From Phenylobacterium sp. (GTDB lineage Bacteria > Pseudomonadota > Alphaproteobacteria > Caulobacterales > Caulobacteraceae), in contig JAHUZY010000424.1 in the NCBI GenBank assembly GCA_019264505.1, positions 1 to 10,668 of the forward strand: a stretch of 10,668 bases of DNA. The letters run 5' to 3'. Each line of letters begins with the position of its first letter. Position 1 is the stretch's first letter. The translations under genes and the position numbers were made by a program. The notes beneath the pieces were generated by a model, which worked only from the letters and a program-made list of their open reading frames with translations, searched no databases and had not been told where the DNA came from. Of this stretch, positions 1 through 5,553 are shown one piece after another.

Positions 1-135
1 TCCGGCGCCCGGACACCGGCCGGCCGCGCCGGACAGCCCGAAGAGGTGGCTCACGCGGTCATGTATCTGGCCGACAGCGCCGCCAGCTATGTCACGGGCG
101 AGGACCTCAAGGTGGATGGCGGCGTCCGCGCCTAG
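1..135 (+). CDS. SDR-family oxidoreductase, C-terminal fragment
   Basis: The window opens inside a gene whose last 44 codons read in frame 1 to a TAG at 133-135. The peptide contains [18 protein letters not shown], then [13 protein letters not shown]. This is the typical end of classical short-chain dehydrogenases/reductases: the G-R-x-G-x-P-E-E/D-V-A block, then a helix, then the 'ITGxxLxVDGG' strand that closes the Rossmann fold. Catalytic and cofactor motifs lie outside the window, so substrate and exact activity cannot be given. A stem-loop follows 3 bases after the stop. This SDR is not a duplicate of the one at 9284-10114: their C-termini share only the family pattern. Confidence 0.85.
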   Translation, partial: SGARTPAGRAGQPEEVAHAVMYLADSAASYVTGEDLKVDGGVRA

Positions 136-138
136 TTC

Positions 139-167
139 GGCGGCGCCGGAGCGAGCAAAGCGCCGCC
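139..167 (+). terminator. Stem-loop after SDR gene, possible weak terminator
   Basis: A perfect 8-bp inverted repeat, GGCGGCGC (139-146) with GCGCCGCC (160-167), encloses a 13-base loop directly behind the SDR stop codon. No T-run follows (the next bases are TATCGCG), so it is not a canonical intrinsic terminator. It may stabilise the mRNA 3' end or act with Rho. Confidence 0.35.
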
Positions 168-213
168 TATCGCGCGAGCCCTGGGCGGGGCGACACCCTG
201 GAGATGTGACATC

Positions 214-240
214 TTGTCTCTGTGGATAAGTTGGCTCTAC
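214..240 (+). promoter_or_regulatory. Candidate promoter of the ParA-like gene
   Basis: TTGTCTC (214-220) and GCTCTAC (234-240) are 13 bases apart. This loosely fits the Caulobacter housekeeping pattern TTGACGS-N10-14-GCTANAWC. A perfect dyad GATGT-G-ACATC (203-213) abuts the -35-like element, and a DnaA box lies in the spacer. The assignment is by pattern only. Confidence 0.3.
221..229 (-). promoter_or_regulatory. Consensus DnaA box (TTATCCACA) upstream of ParA-like gene
   Basis: TGTGGATAA on the + strand is the exact complement of the high-affinity DnaA box TTATCCACA. It lies 33 bases before the ATG of the ParA-like ATPase, between the candidate -35 and -10 elements. DnaA is a transcription factor as well as the initiator in Caulobacter, so the placement suggests control of this gene. 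Occupancy is not shown by sequence. Confidence 0.5.
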
Positions 241-262
241 GGTCTCCCCGGGGGAGGCGATC

Positions 263-955
263 ATGCAGACCGTGGCGGTCATTTCGCGCAAGGGCGGCGC
301 CGGCAAGTCGACCGTGGCGGTCAATCTCGCCGCGGCCTTGCGGGACGCCGGTCAGAGGGCGGTGCTGGCTGACGCCGATCCGCTGCGATCCTCCAGCGAG
401 GCCCTGCGCGCCCACAGCCTCTCGGTGGTGGAGACCTCGGCCTCCAAGCTCTTCGCCCTGGTGACGGCCTCGCGCCGTAGCGGCTGCGATGTGCTGGTGA
501 TCGATACGCCGGCCTCGCCGGAAGCCGATATCGTCGCGGCCATCAAGGTGGCCGACCTGTGCCTTGTGGTGACCCGGCCGACCTACCTCGATCTGGCCGC
601 GGCCCTGAAGACCGTGGACCTGCTGCGCCAACTCCGGGCGCCGGGTCTGATCGTCCTCAACCAGTGCCCCTCGCCGCGTCAGGGCCACGAGTCGCGGGTG
701 GTCTCAGGCACCCTTGAGGCCCTGCGCTTCGCAGGCGTCGCGGTCTCGCCGGTGGCGCTTCGGGTGCGGCAGGCCTATCAGGGCGCCCTGTCCTTTGGAC
801 GCGGCGTCACCGAGTGGGAGCCCAATGGTGCGGCGGCCGCCGAAACCCGCGCCCTGGCCGCGCTGGTTCAGGGCAAATTACGGGGGGAAGGGCAGACCCC
901 GCGGCCAGCCAATGACGTCGCCCGCCCCGGAGCGCTGAGCACCGTCCAGACCTGA
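263..955 (+). CDS. ParA/MinD-family ATPase, VirC1-like, orphan
   Basis: This 230-residue protein is a deviant Walker-type P-loop ATPase. Walker A is KGGAGKST (residues 10-17), with the signature Lys10 of ParA/MinD proteins. Walker A' is DADP (37-40), where most ParAs have DxDPQ. Walker B is VLVIDTP (77-83, Asp81). The C-terminal R-Q-A-Y...FGRGVTE stretch matches the short ParA/VirC1 group, which bind ATP, dimerise and position DNA or other cargo. The ATG at 263 is preceded by GGGGAGG (251-257) at 5 bases. No parB-like gene or parS repeat is adjacent, so it is an orphan rather than a partition operon. It is shorter than MipZ and I do not equate it with MipZ. The last ~25 residues are Pro/Ala-rich and probably unstructured. 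Role and cargo are unknown. Confidence 0.85.
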   Translation: MQTVAVISRKGGAGKSTVAVNLAAALRDAGQRAVLADADPLRSSSEALRAHSLSVVETSASKLFALVTASRRSGCDVLVIDTPASPEADIVAAIKVADLCLVVTRPTYLDLAAALKTVDLLRQLRAPGLIVLNQCPSPRQGHESRVVSGTLEALRFAGVAVSPVALRVRQAYQGALSFGRGVTEWEPNGAAAAETRALAALVQGKLRGEGQTPRPANDVARPGALSTVQT

Positions 956-973
956 GCGCGGCTGCTGCTGGCC

Positions 974-1002
974 TTGACTCACAGGGGTGTGGCCGCCATA
1001 CA
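974..1002 (+). promoter_or_regulatory. Candidate rpsD promoter
   Basis: TTGACT (974-979) is separated by 17 bases from CATACA (997-1002). The -35 overlaps a GACTC site (976-980), a GANTC target for CcrM methylation in alphaproteobacteria. A short dyad GGTGT (986-990)/ACACC (1000-1004) spans the spacer and -10. Start of transcription near 1009 would give a leader of about 120 bases. The -10 match is weak. Confidence 0.4.
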
Positions 1003-1013
1003 CCGCCCCTTCC

Positions 1014-1035
1014 CACCGGCGGTCTCCGCGCGGTG
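1014..1035 (+). other. Hairpin in the rpsD leader
   Basis: CACC-g-GCGG (1014-1022), loop TCT, then CCGC-gc-GGTG (1026-1035) forms two 4-bp helices separated by a small internal loop. It lies in the presumed rpsD leader. S4 represses translation of its own operon in other bacteria by binding leader RNA, so this could be part of such an element. The similarity is positional only. Confidence 0.25.
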
Positions 1036-1127
1036 CGAAGCCTATTACGGGTGATGCGGGCCCCGCCGTTGAGATCGCGCCTCCACTCTCGGAAGCGCCG
1101 GGCCGTGTCGATGATGAAGAGTGTTTC

Positions 1128-1745
1128 ATGACCAAGCGTCATTCCGCGAAGTACAAGCTCGACCGCCGTATGGGCGAGAACATCTGGGGCCGCGCCAAGT
1201 CGCCGGTGAACCAGCGTTCCTACGGCCCCGGCCAGCATGGTCAGCGCCGCAAGTCCAAGGTCTCCGACTTCGGCCTGCAGCTGCGCGCCAAGCAGAAGCT
1301 GAAGGGCTATTACGGCAGCCTGACCGAAAAGCAGTTCAGCCGGACCTATACCGAGGCCGCGCGCCGCAAGGGCAACACCTCGGAAAACCTGATCGCCCTG
1401 CTGGAATCGCGCCTGGACGCGGTGGTCTATCGCGCCAAGTTCGTGCCGACCGTCTTCGCCGCCCGTCAGTTCGTGAACCACGGCCACGTCCTGGTGAACG
1501 GCAAGCGCGTCAATATCCCGTCCTACCGCGTGAAGGCCGGCGACGTGGTCGAGGTGCGTGAGCGTTCGCGCAACATGGCCCTGGTGCTGGAAGCCATGGC
1601 GTCGGGCGAGCGCGAAGTGCCCGACTATATCGAAGTCGACGCCAAGGGCCTGTCGGCCAAGTTCATCCGCGCCCCGGAACTGGCCGAAGTGCCCTATCCG
1701 GTGAAGATGGAACCGAACCTCGTGGTCGAATTCTACGCCTCCTAA
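1128..1745 (+). CDS. rpsD: 30S ribosomal protein S4
   Basis: The 205-residue product is full-length ribosomal protein S4, a primary 16S rRNA-binding protein that nucleates small-subunit assembly. It starts [16 protein letters not shown] and carries the family blocks [22 protein letters not shown] and [16 protein letters not shown]. The S4 RNA-binding domain follows at about residues 96-155, with [14 protein letters not shown] and [15 protein letters not shown], and the protein ends LVVEFYAS. There are no cysteines, so it is the zinc-free form. The frame is open back to 987, but conservation begins at the ATG at 1128, and GAAGAG (1116-1121) provides a ribosome-binding site 6 bases upstream. 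It stands alone rather than in the alpha operon (rpsM-rpsK-rpsD-rpoA) arrangement of E. coli. It ends in a strong intrinsic terminator. Confidence 0.98.
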   Translation: MTKRHSAKYKLDRRMGENIWGRAKSPVNQRSYGPGQHGQRRKSKVSDFGLQLRAKQKLKGYYGSLTEKQFSRTYTEAARRKGNTSENLIALLESRLDAVVYRAKFVPTVFAARQFVNHGHVLVNGKRVNIPSYRVKAGDVVEVRERSRNMALVLEAMASGEREVPDYIEVDAKGLSAKFIRAPELAEVPYPVKMEPNLVVEFYAS

Positions 1746-1770
1746 GGCGTCGAACATCTGCGATTTGGAA

Positions 1771-1799
1771 GGGCTCCGGAGCGATCCGGGGCCCTTTTT
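1771..1799 (+). terminator. Intrinsic terminator of rpsD
   Basis: GGGCTCCGGA (1771-1780), loop GCGA, then TCCGGGGCCC (1785-1794) form a 10-bp stem with one G-T wobble. It is followed at once by TTTTT (1795-1799). This is a textbook Rho-independent terminator 26 bases after the rpsD stop. It isolates rpsD from the TerC-family gene. Confidence 0.9.
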
Positions 1800-2049
1800 G
1801 CATCTGGACGCCGCCACCCGCCCGGGTATCCAGCGGTTTGGCATGCCCCGGCGCCGTGGCGCTGAAAAGTCAGCAGGGTGAGTGCGAAGCCCCCCGGGGC
1901 GCGCCAAGGCCGTTGACCGCCGCCTCGCGCCCCACTATGTCCGCGGCTCGGTCCGGGCCCCTCTGGTCGCGACGGCGGTCGCGATGATGTCGGATCTTCA
2001 CTCTCCAGGCGCAGACGCAGCGCCGTGACTATGAGAGGTGCGGGGTCCG
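1800..2049 (+). promoter_or_regulatory. Intergenic region with candidate terC promoter
   Basis: The rpsD-terC gap (1746-2049) is about 300 bases and holds no convincing ORF. A candidate promoter is TTGACC (1913-1918), 17-base spacer, TATGTC (1936-1941), giving a leader of about 100 bases. An 8-base direct repeat GGTCGCGA occurs at 1965-1972 and 1977-1984 (period 12) in that leader. Upstream, CTGGA (1804-1808)/TCCAG (1829-1833) encloses a nested ACCC-GCCC-GGGT hairpin, and GCTGA-AAAG-TCAGC is at 1861-1874. Many TerC/Alx genes have a yybP-ykoY manganese riboswitch; I could not find its conserved loops here. Confidence 0.35.
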
Positions 2050-3069
2050 ATGGACGCTCTCCTGCTATTTTTACAGACGCCGTTCCTCGGCCAGGCGACC
2101 TGGCTGTGGCTGCTGTTCCTCGGCATCGTGCTGACGGTTCTGACCCTCGACCTGGGGGTCTTCAACCGCAAGGACCACATCATCGGGCCTGGGGAGTCGG
2201 TGAAGGCCGCCTCGGCCTATATCGCCCTTGGCCTCTCGTTCGGGGCCTGGATCTGGTACGATCTGGGCTCTCAGAAGGCGGTGGAATACTACACCGGCTA
2301 CCTGCTCGAGCTGACCCTGGCGCTCGACAACGTCTTCGTCATCTCCCTCATCCTGGCCTATTTCGCCGTGCCGCGGGAGCTGCAGCACCGGGTGCTGTTC
2401 TGGGGCATCCTGGGCGTGATCGTGCTGCGGGCGATCATGATTGGCATCGGCGCGGCCCTGGTCACCAACTTCGCCTGGGTGCTCTACATCTTCGGCGCCT
2501 TCCTGCTGTTCACCGGCGCCAAGATGCTCAAGGAATCCTTCTCGAGCGACGCTGAGGAAGCCAAGGACCTGACCGACAACGGCATCCTGAAATGGCTGCG
2601 CGGCCATCTGCGGGTGACCGACGGCTTCCAGGGCTCGAAGTTCTTTGTCCGCCAGGCCGACCCCGTGACCGGCAAGCTGGTGCTGTTCGCCACGCCGCTG
2701 TTTCTGGCCCTGGTGCTGGTCGAGTTCGCCGATCTGGTCTTCGCCATCGACTCGGTCCCGGCCATCTTCGCGATCACCCAGGACCCCTACATCGTCTACA
2801 CCTCCAACATCTTTGCGATCCTCGGGCTTCGGGCGCTCTATTTCGCCCTGGAGAACGCCGTCCACCGCTTCCACTACCTGAAGGTGGCGCTCGCCCTGGT
2901 GCTGGTCTTCATCGGCTTCAAGATCTTTGCTGGCGACCTGTTCTTCGGCGGCAAGTTCCCGGCCCCATGGTCGCTGGGCATCACCATCAGCCTGCTGGCC
3001 GGCGGGGTGATCTGCTCGCTGCTCAAGCCCAAGCACCCCAAGGGCGGGGTCGAGGGCGCCGGCTCCTGA
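2050..3069 (+). CDS. TerC/Alx-family integral membrane protein
   Basis: This 339-residue polytopic protein matches the TerC family (Alx branch), inner-membrane proteins linked to tellurite resistance and, for characterised members, to manganese export and metal homeostasis. The two family signatures are ELTLALDNVFVISLI (87-101) and VEFADLVFAIDSVPAIFAI (224-242). Their membrane-embedded acidic residues E87, D93, D228 and D234 are typical of the inverted-repeat transporter fold. The second signature continues into YTSNIFAILGLRALYF. A soluble loop with TDNGILKWLRGHLRVTDGF sits between the halves, and the C-terminal tail is Lys/Pro/Gly-rich. An upstream in-frame GTG at 2038 is possible but lacks a ribosome-binding site; I chose ATG 2050, which has AGAGG and CGGGG upstream. 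It likely exports Mn2+ or protects metalated exoenzymes, but the substrate is unproven. A CYTH gene follows 54 bases later behind a large inverted repeat. Confidence 0.93.
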   Translation: MDALLLFLQTPFLGQATWLWLLFLGIVLTVLTLDLGVFNRKDHIIGPGESVKAASAYIALGLSFGAWIWYDLGSQKAVEYYTGYLLELTLALDNVFVISLILAYFAVPRELQHRVLFWGILGVIVLRAIMIGIGAALVTNFAWVLYIFGAFLLFTGAKMLKESFSSDAEEAKDLTDNGILKWLRGHLRVTDGFQGSKFFVRQADPVTGKLVLFATPLFLALVLVEFADLVFAIDSVPAIFAITQDPYIVYTSNIFAILGLRALYFALENAVHRFHYLKVALALVLVFIGFKIFAGDLFFGGKFPAPWSLGITISLLAGGVICSLLKPKHPKGGVEGAGS

Positions 3070-3076
3070 CCCTGGC

Positions 3077-3122
3077 GAAGTCTCCGTCGGCCTGTCACTC
3101 TCCAGCGGGCCGACGGAGCTTC
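3077..3122 (+). repeat. Long inverted repeat covering the CYTH-gene RBS
   Basis: CTCCGTCGGCC (3082-3092) and GGCCGACGGAG (3108-3118) are perfect 11-bp complements around a 15-base loop. The stem extends with GAAG (3077-3080) against CTTC (3119-3122) if T3081 bulges, giving 15 pairs. There is no T-run, so it does not look like an intrinsic terminator. The 3' arm contains GGAG (3115-3118), the only Shine-Dalgarno of the next gene, 5 bases before its ATG. The stem begins 7 bases after the terC stop. Confidence 0.75.
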
Positions 3123-3123
3123 C

Positions 3124-3666
3124 ATGGACATCGACCCCGACCTCGCCCGTGAGCTGGGCTTCCCCAAGCTGAAATACGCCTATGTGGAGCGGGAGCGGCG
3201 CTGGCTCTGCGCACGGCTGCCGGACGTCAACGTCGTCTCCGCCGACGCCATCACCGATCTGTATATTGAAGGCTCACGCCTGCGATTGCGGGAGGCGCGG
3301 CCGCTGGATGGCGGGCCGGTGATGCGCCGCCTGGGGCGAAAGGGAGATGTTGACGCCGCCCATCGGCTGATCACGTCGATCTACCTGTCGGAGGCCGAGT
3401 TCGCCCTGTTGGCCGGCCTGCCGGGGCGACGAGTCGAGAAGGTGCGTCACCGCCTGGCGCCAATCGACGGACGGACCTTTGGCGTCGATGTCTTCGCAGG
3501 CGCCCTGCAGGGCCTCGTCCTGTCTGAGAAGGAGTTCGACAGCGACGCGGAAATGGCCGCCTGTCCCCACCCGCCTTTCGCCCTGCGGGAGGTGACCGAT
3601 GATCCGCGCTACGCCGGGGGCTGGCTGGCGGCCCACGGGCTTCCCCCGTCAAAAGACGGTCTCTGA
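3124..3666 (+). CDS. CYTH-domain protein (triphosphate tunnel metalloenzyme)
   Basis: The 180-residue protein fits a single CYTH domain. Members form an eight-stranded tunnel and typically hydrolyse inorganic triphosphate or related phosphoesters with divalent metal. The N-terminal ExExK signature appears as E22-R-E24-R-R26, with Arg for Lys. Later blocks are ITDLYIEGSRLRLRE (43-57, paired tunnel arginines), GRKGD (71-75), a strand at RLITSIYLSEAEF (81-93), KVRHRL (106-111), VDVFAG (121-126) and LVLSEKEFDSDAEM (131-144). The last of these is the family's L-x-x-x-E-x-E-F-x-S block. It ends with the usual EVTDDPRYAGGWLAAHGLP. Length is about normal for a stand-alone bacterial CYTH protein. The ATG at 3124 has GGAG at 5 bases, but inside a hairpin. 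It lies 54 bases after terC and may be co-transcribed. The substrate is not predictable; assignment rests on motif order. Confidence 0.8.
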   Translation: MDIDPDLARELGFPKLKYAYVERERRWLCARLPDVNVVSADAITDLYIEGSRLRLREARPLDGGPVMRRLGRKGDVDAAHRLITSIYLSEAEFALLAGLPGRRVEKVRHRLAPIDGRTFGVDVFAGALQGLVLSEKEFDSDAEMAACPHPPFALREVTDDPRYAGGWLAAHGLPPSKDGL

Positions 3667-3680
3667 CCGACACGGTCTTT
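3665..3680 (+). terminator. Weak terminator-like hairpin at the CYTH stop
   Basis: GACCG (3665-3669), loop ACA, CGGTC (3673-3677), then TTT gives a 5-bp stem with a short T-run at the stop codon. An overlapping alternative, CCGTC-AAAA-GACGG (3646-3659), shares no stem bases but is close. The short stem makes function uncertain. Confidence 0.3.
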
Positions 3681-3712
3681 CCCTGTCTGGCAAGATGTGG
3701 CGCAGTGGCGCC

Positions 3713-4090
3713 ATGACACGCCGCTTCCTGATGATGGCCTCGGTGGCCGCCCTGCTGGCCGGCTGCGCCACGGCGCCGCCGCCGCCGATCCTGGCGCCGG
3801 CGGGCGTGCCGCTGGCCGAGCTTGAGCCGCTCTACGCAGCAGAGGCCGGGCGCCGGGAATTGACCATCAAGGTCGCCTCCAACGGCTGCACCACCAAGGC
3901 CGACTTCGCCTTCTATGTGGAGCGGCAGGGAGAGGCGTTGACCCTGGCCTTTGGCCGTAAGCGTGTGGACGGGTGCCAGTCCCTGGTGGCGGGCCACGTT
4001 GAGCTCGCCTTCAGCTATGCGGAATTAGGGCTAGAGCCCCGCGATCCGGTGTTCCTGCTCAACCCCCTGGTCGCCTGGCCTGGGCTCTAG
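3713..4090 (+). CDS. Small predicted lipoprotein, unknown function
   Basis: The 125-residue product begins MTRRFLMMASVAALLAGC: two positive residues, a hydrophobic stretch and a lipobox L-A-G-C with Cys18 as the predicted lipidated residue. A Pro/Ala linker follows (19-33). The mature part has two further cysteines, C59 in SNGCTTKADFAFYV and C88 in RVDGCQS, which could form a disulfide in the periplasm. I do not recognise a named family; the GCTTKADF...DGC pattern looks like a conserved small secreted domain. ATG 3713 is chosen because it places the lipobox at the normal distance. An in-frame ATG at 3695 would add six residues, and neither start has a strong ribosome-binding site. It follows the CYTH gene by 46 bases. 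Its TAG overlaps the stop of the converging DUF4126 gene. Confidence 0.75.
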   Translation: MTRRFLMMASVAALLAGCATAPPPPILAPAGVPLAELEPLYAAEAGRRELTIKVASNGCTTKADFAFYVERQGEALTLAFGRKRVDGCQSLVAGHVELAFSYAELGLEPRDPVFLLNPLVAWPGL

Positions 4091-4668
4091 CCAGGCCTCG
4101 CCCGTCTCTCCCGCCAGGCGCGGCCGGCGTGCACCACCGCGACCATCAGCAGGATGGCGACCAGACCCGCCAAGCCAAAGGCGATGAACGGCAGGAAGAC
4201 CGCCAGCAGGCTCAGAAGGCCGGAGAGCACGTCCTCCACCAGGGACAGAACCGGATTGCCCAGCCCGCCGGTGGCGGCGGTGGAGATCGGCCGGGCTGCG
4301 GCCCGACTGCCATGGAAGCCGCCGGCCACGATAAGACCCGCGATGGCGGCGATGGCGGGATGCATGTCGCTCAGCACATTCTGCTGGCTGGCGAAGAGCA
4401 CGGCGCCGGCGACGGGGGCGACCAGGGCGCCGATTCCGTGCCAGAGGCTGTCGACGGCGGGGATCTTGTCGGCGATGAAATCGACTACGGCCAGGACGGC
4501 GATGGCGCCCAGGACCCAGGGCTGCGTCAGGATGTCGAAGGGTTCGGCCAGACGCAGCAGATCGGTGTAGCGAGCTACGAGGCCCACGGTGAGCAGGGGC
4601 ACATAGGCGTTGAAGCCCGCCGCGCTGGCCAGGCCGAAGGCCGAGAAGAGACTGGCGAAACCGTCCAT
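4087..4668 (-). CDS. DUF4126 family membrane protein
   Basis: The 193-residue protein is mostly hydrophobic, with about four or five predicted membrane segments. It matches the DUF4126 pattern: an N-terminal GLASAAGFNAYVPLLTVGL (13-31), a DFIADKIPAVDSLWH block, GGFHGSRAAARP in a Gly-rich turn, and NPVLSLVEDVLSGLLSLLAVF near the C-terminus. No molecular function is established for the family. Initiation at 4668 is clear: a perfect AGGAGG (4675-4680 on this strand) lies 6 bases upstream, which excludes the 11-codon longer reading. It is last in the - strand gene series, 54 bases after the thioesterase gene. A 6-bp hairpin (4704-4718) in that gap has no T-run. The stop shares the palindrome CTAG (4087-4090) with the lipoprotein gene. 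Confidence 0.88.
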   Translation of the reverse strand: MDGFASLFSAFGLASAAGFNAYVPLLTVGLVARYTDLLRLAEPFDILTQPWVLGAIAVLAVVDFIADKIPAVDSLWHGIGALVAPVAGAVLFASQQNVLSDMHPAIAAIAGLIVAGGFHGSRAAARPISTAATGGLGNPVLSLVEDVLSGLLSLLAVFLPFIAFGLAGLVAILLMVAVVHAGRAWRERRARPG

Positions 4669-4722
4669 GAACCGCCTCCTGCGTCCCCCATCATGCCGCA
4701 AGCTTCGCCTGTGGCGAAATCC

Positions 4723-5142
4723 CTAGCCGAACCGGGTGACCAGCTCTGCTGGAACCCGGCGAGGGCGGCCAGTGGCGCGCTCGATCAGGCACCAGACCGT
4801 GCGGACCTGGGCGCACATGGCGCCGTCGGGGCCATCAATGCGGACGAAGCGGTCGAAGCGGGGACCCTCGGCCTTGTCCGACACCCAGGTGCGGCCCAGC
4901 GCCGTTTCGCCCGGCAGAAGGGCGCGGCGGTAATCCACCTCGTGGCGCAGGGCGACCCAGGCCATGGCGTCTGACTCTGCTTGCCCCGCCGCGGACTCCC
5001 AGTGGGCTATGGCCAGATCCTGCGCCCAGCCGAGATAGACCACATTGTTCACGTGACCGTTGGCGTCGATGTCGGCTGCGGTCGGGGTGAAGCTGCGGGA
5101 GAAGACCCGCCGACCTGGCGGGGGCTCGAAGGTCCGGCTCAC
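4723..5142 (-). CDS. Hotdog-fold acyl-CoA thioesterase (4HBT/FadM type)
   Basis: The 139-residue protein has the single-domain hotdog-fold layout. The signature [16 protein letters not shown] (24-39) contains the presumed catalytic Asp26 and the helix-start GHVNN. It is followed by [17 protein letters not shown], then an R-F-D-R-F strand, and a C-terminal [22 protein letters not shown] typical of 4-hydroxybenzoyl-CoA thioesterase relatives such as FadM/YbgC. These hydrolyse acyl-CoA thioesters in the cytoplasm; chain preference cannot be told from sequence. It starts at a GTG (5142-5140) overlapping the TGA of grxD as GTGA. It lacks a strong ribosome-binding site of its own, so translation is probably coupled to grxD. 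The nearest downstream ATG lies inside the conserved fold and is rejected. Confidence 0.88.
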   Translation of the reverse strand: MSRTFEPPPGRRVFSRSFTPTAADIDANGHVNNVVYLGWAQDLAIAHWESAAGQAESDAMAWVALRHEVDYRRALLPGETALGRTWVSDKAEGPRFDRFVRIDGPDGAMCAQVRTVWCLIERATGRPRRVPAELVTRFG

Positions 5143-5480
5143 GCAGCCAGGACGCCCTGCTCGCTGAGGAAGGGCTTGAGTTCGCCGTTCTGGAACATCT
5201 CGCGGACGATGTCACAGCCGCCGATGAACTCACCCTTCACATAGAGCTGGGGGATGGTCGGCCAGTCGCTGAAGGTCTTGATGCCATCGCGCAAGGAGTC
5301 GTCCTGCAGAACGTCGACGCCGACGAAGTCCACGCCCAGGTGGTCGAGAATCTGCACGACCAGACCGGAGAAGCCGCAGCGCGGCTGTTCGGGGACGCCC
5401 TTCATGAACAGCACGACCTGATGGTCCTGCAGAGTCTTGGCGATGAAGGCGTGGGCGGGATCGGTCATGGCCTCGCTCAT
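5139..5480 (-). CDS. grxD: Monothiol glutaredoxin Grx4 (CGFS type)
   Basis: The 113-residue protein is a single-domain class II glutaredoxin. The active site CGFS is at residues 35-38 in [13 protein letters not shown]. The cis-Pro block [20 protein letters not shown] and the C-terminal glutathione-binding G-G-C-D follow. E. coli Grx4 is 115 residues. These proteins bind a [2Fe-2S] cluster across a dimer using glutathione, and transfer clusters or pair with BolA proteins to sense iron. The frame is open to 5546, but the ATG at 5480 is preferred: AAAGG lies 8 bases upstream and the conserved part begins soon after. A second ATG at 5468 has its purine-rich stretch too close. It is overlapped by the thioesterase gene, and a bolA-family gene lies two genes upstream. 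Confidence 0.96.
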   Translation of the reverse strand: MSEAMTDPAHAFIAKTLQDHQVVLFMKGVPEQPRCGFSGLVVQILDHLGVDFVGVDVLQDDSLRDGIKTFSDWPTIPQLYVKGEFIGGCDIVREMFQNGELKPFLSEQGVLAA

Positions 5481-5517
5481 GGGAACGGCCTTTTCTGTGG
5501 GAGTCAGTTTCAGCAGA

Positions 5518-5546
5518 CAGCTAGGGAGGCGCATGCGCCGGGTCAA
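5518..5546 (-). promoter_or_regulatory. Candidate grxD promoter with palindromic operator
   Basis: On the - strand, TTGACC (5546-5541) is followed after 17 bases by TAGCTG (5523-5518). The spacer contains a perfect 12-bp palindrome GGCGCATGCGCC (5539-5528). The -35 is good and the -10 is poor. A GANTC site (5501-5505) lies downstream. This 73-base gap after the AKR gene is the widest in the bolA-thioesterase stretch, so a separate grxD promoter is plausible. Confidence 0.35.
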
Positions 5547-5553
5547 GACGCCC

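Noticed and set aside
263..955. Partition (parABS) locus or MipZ
   Set aside because: No parB-like gene or repeated parS-like sites nearby, and the protein is shorter than MipZ and fits the VirC1/short ParA pattern better.
987..1127. In-frame open extension upstream of rpsD adding 47 residues
   Set aside because: S4 conservation begins at the ATG at 1128, which has its own ribosome-binding site; the extension has no family match and covers the presumed promoter and leader.
807..1907. Long - strand open frame across rpsD (366 codons)
   Set aside because: Antisense to ribosomal protein S4 and its terminator; no domain, biased composition.
1840..2049. yybP-ykoY manganese riboswitch before the TerC gene
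   Set aside because: AGGGTGAGTGCGAAG near 1875-1889 faintly recalls the conserved loop, but the paired GGGGAGUA-type loop and the second conserved loop are not there. A covariance-model search of 1800-2049 would decide.
2071..3036. Long - strand open frame opposite the TerC gene
   Set aside because: Glu/Gln/Asp/His-rich shadow of a conserved membrane-protein gene.
4704..4718. Terminator between thioesterase and DUF4126 genes
   Set aside because: The 6-bp stem TTCGCC-ACA-GGCGAA (- strand) has no following T-run; DUF4126 may be read through from upstream.
4129..4974. Long + strand open frame across the DUF4126 and thioesterase genes
   Set aside because: It is antisense to two clearly conserved proteins and its translation is Gly/Asp/Gln-rich low complexity, typical of the reverse frame of GC-rich genes.
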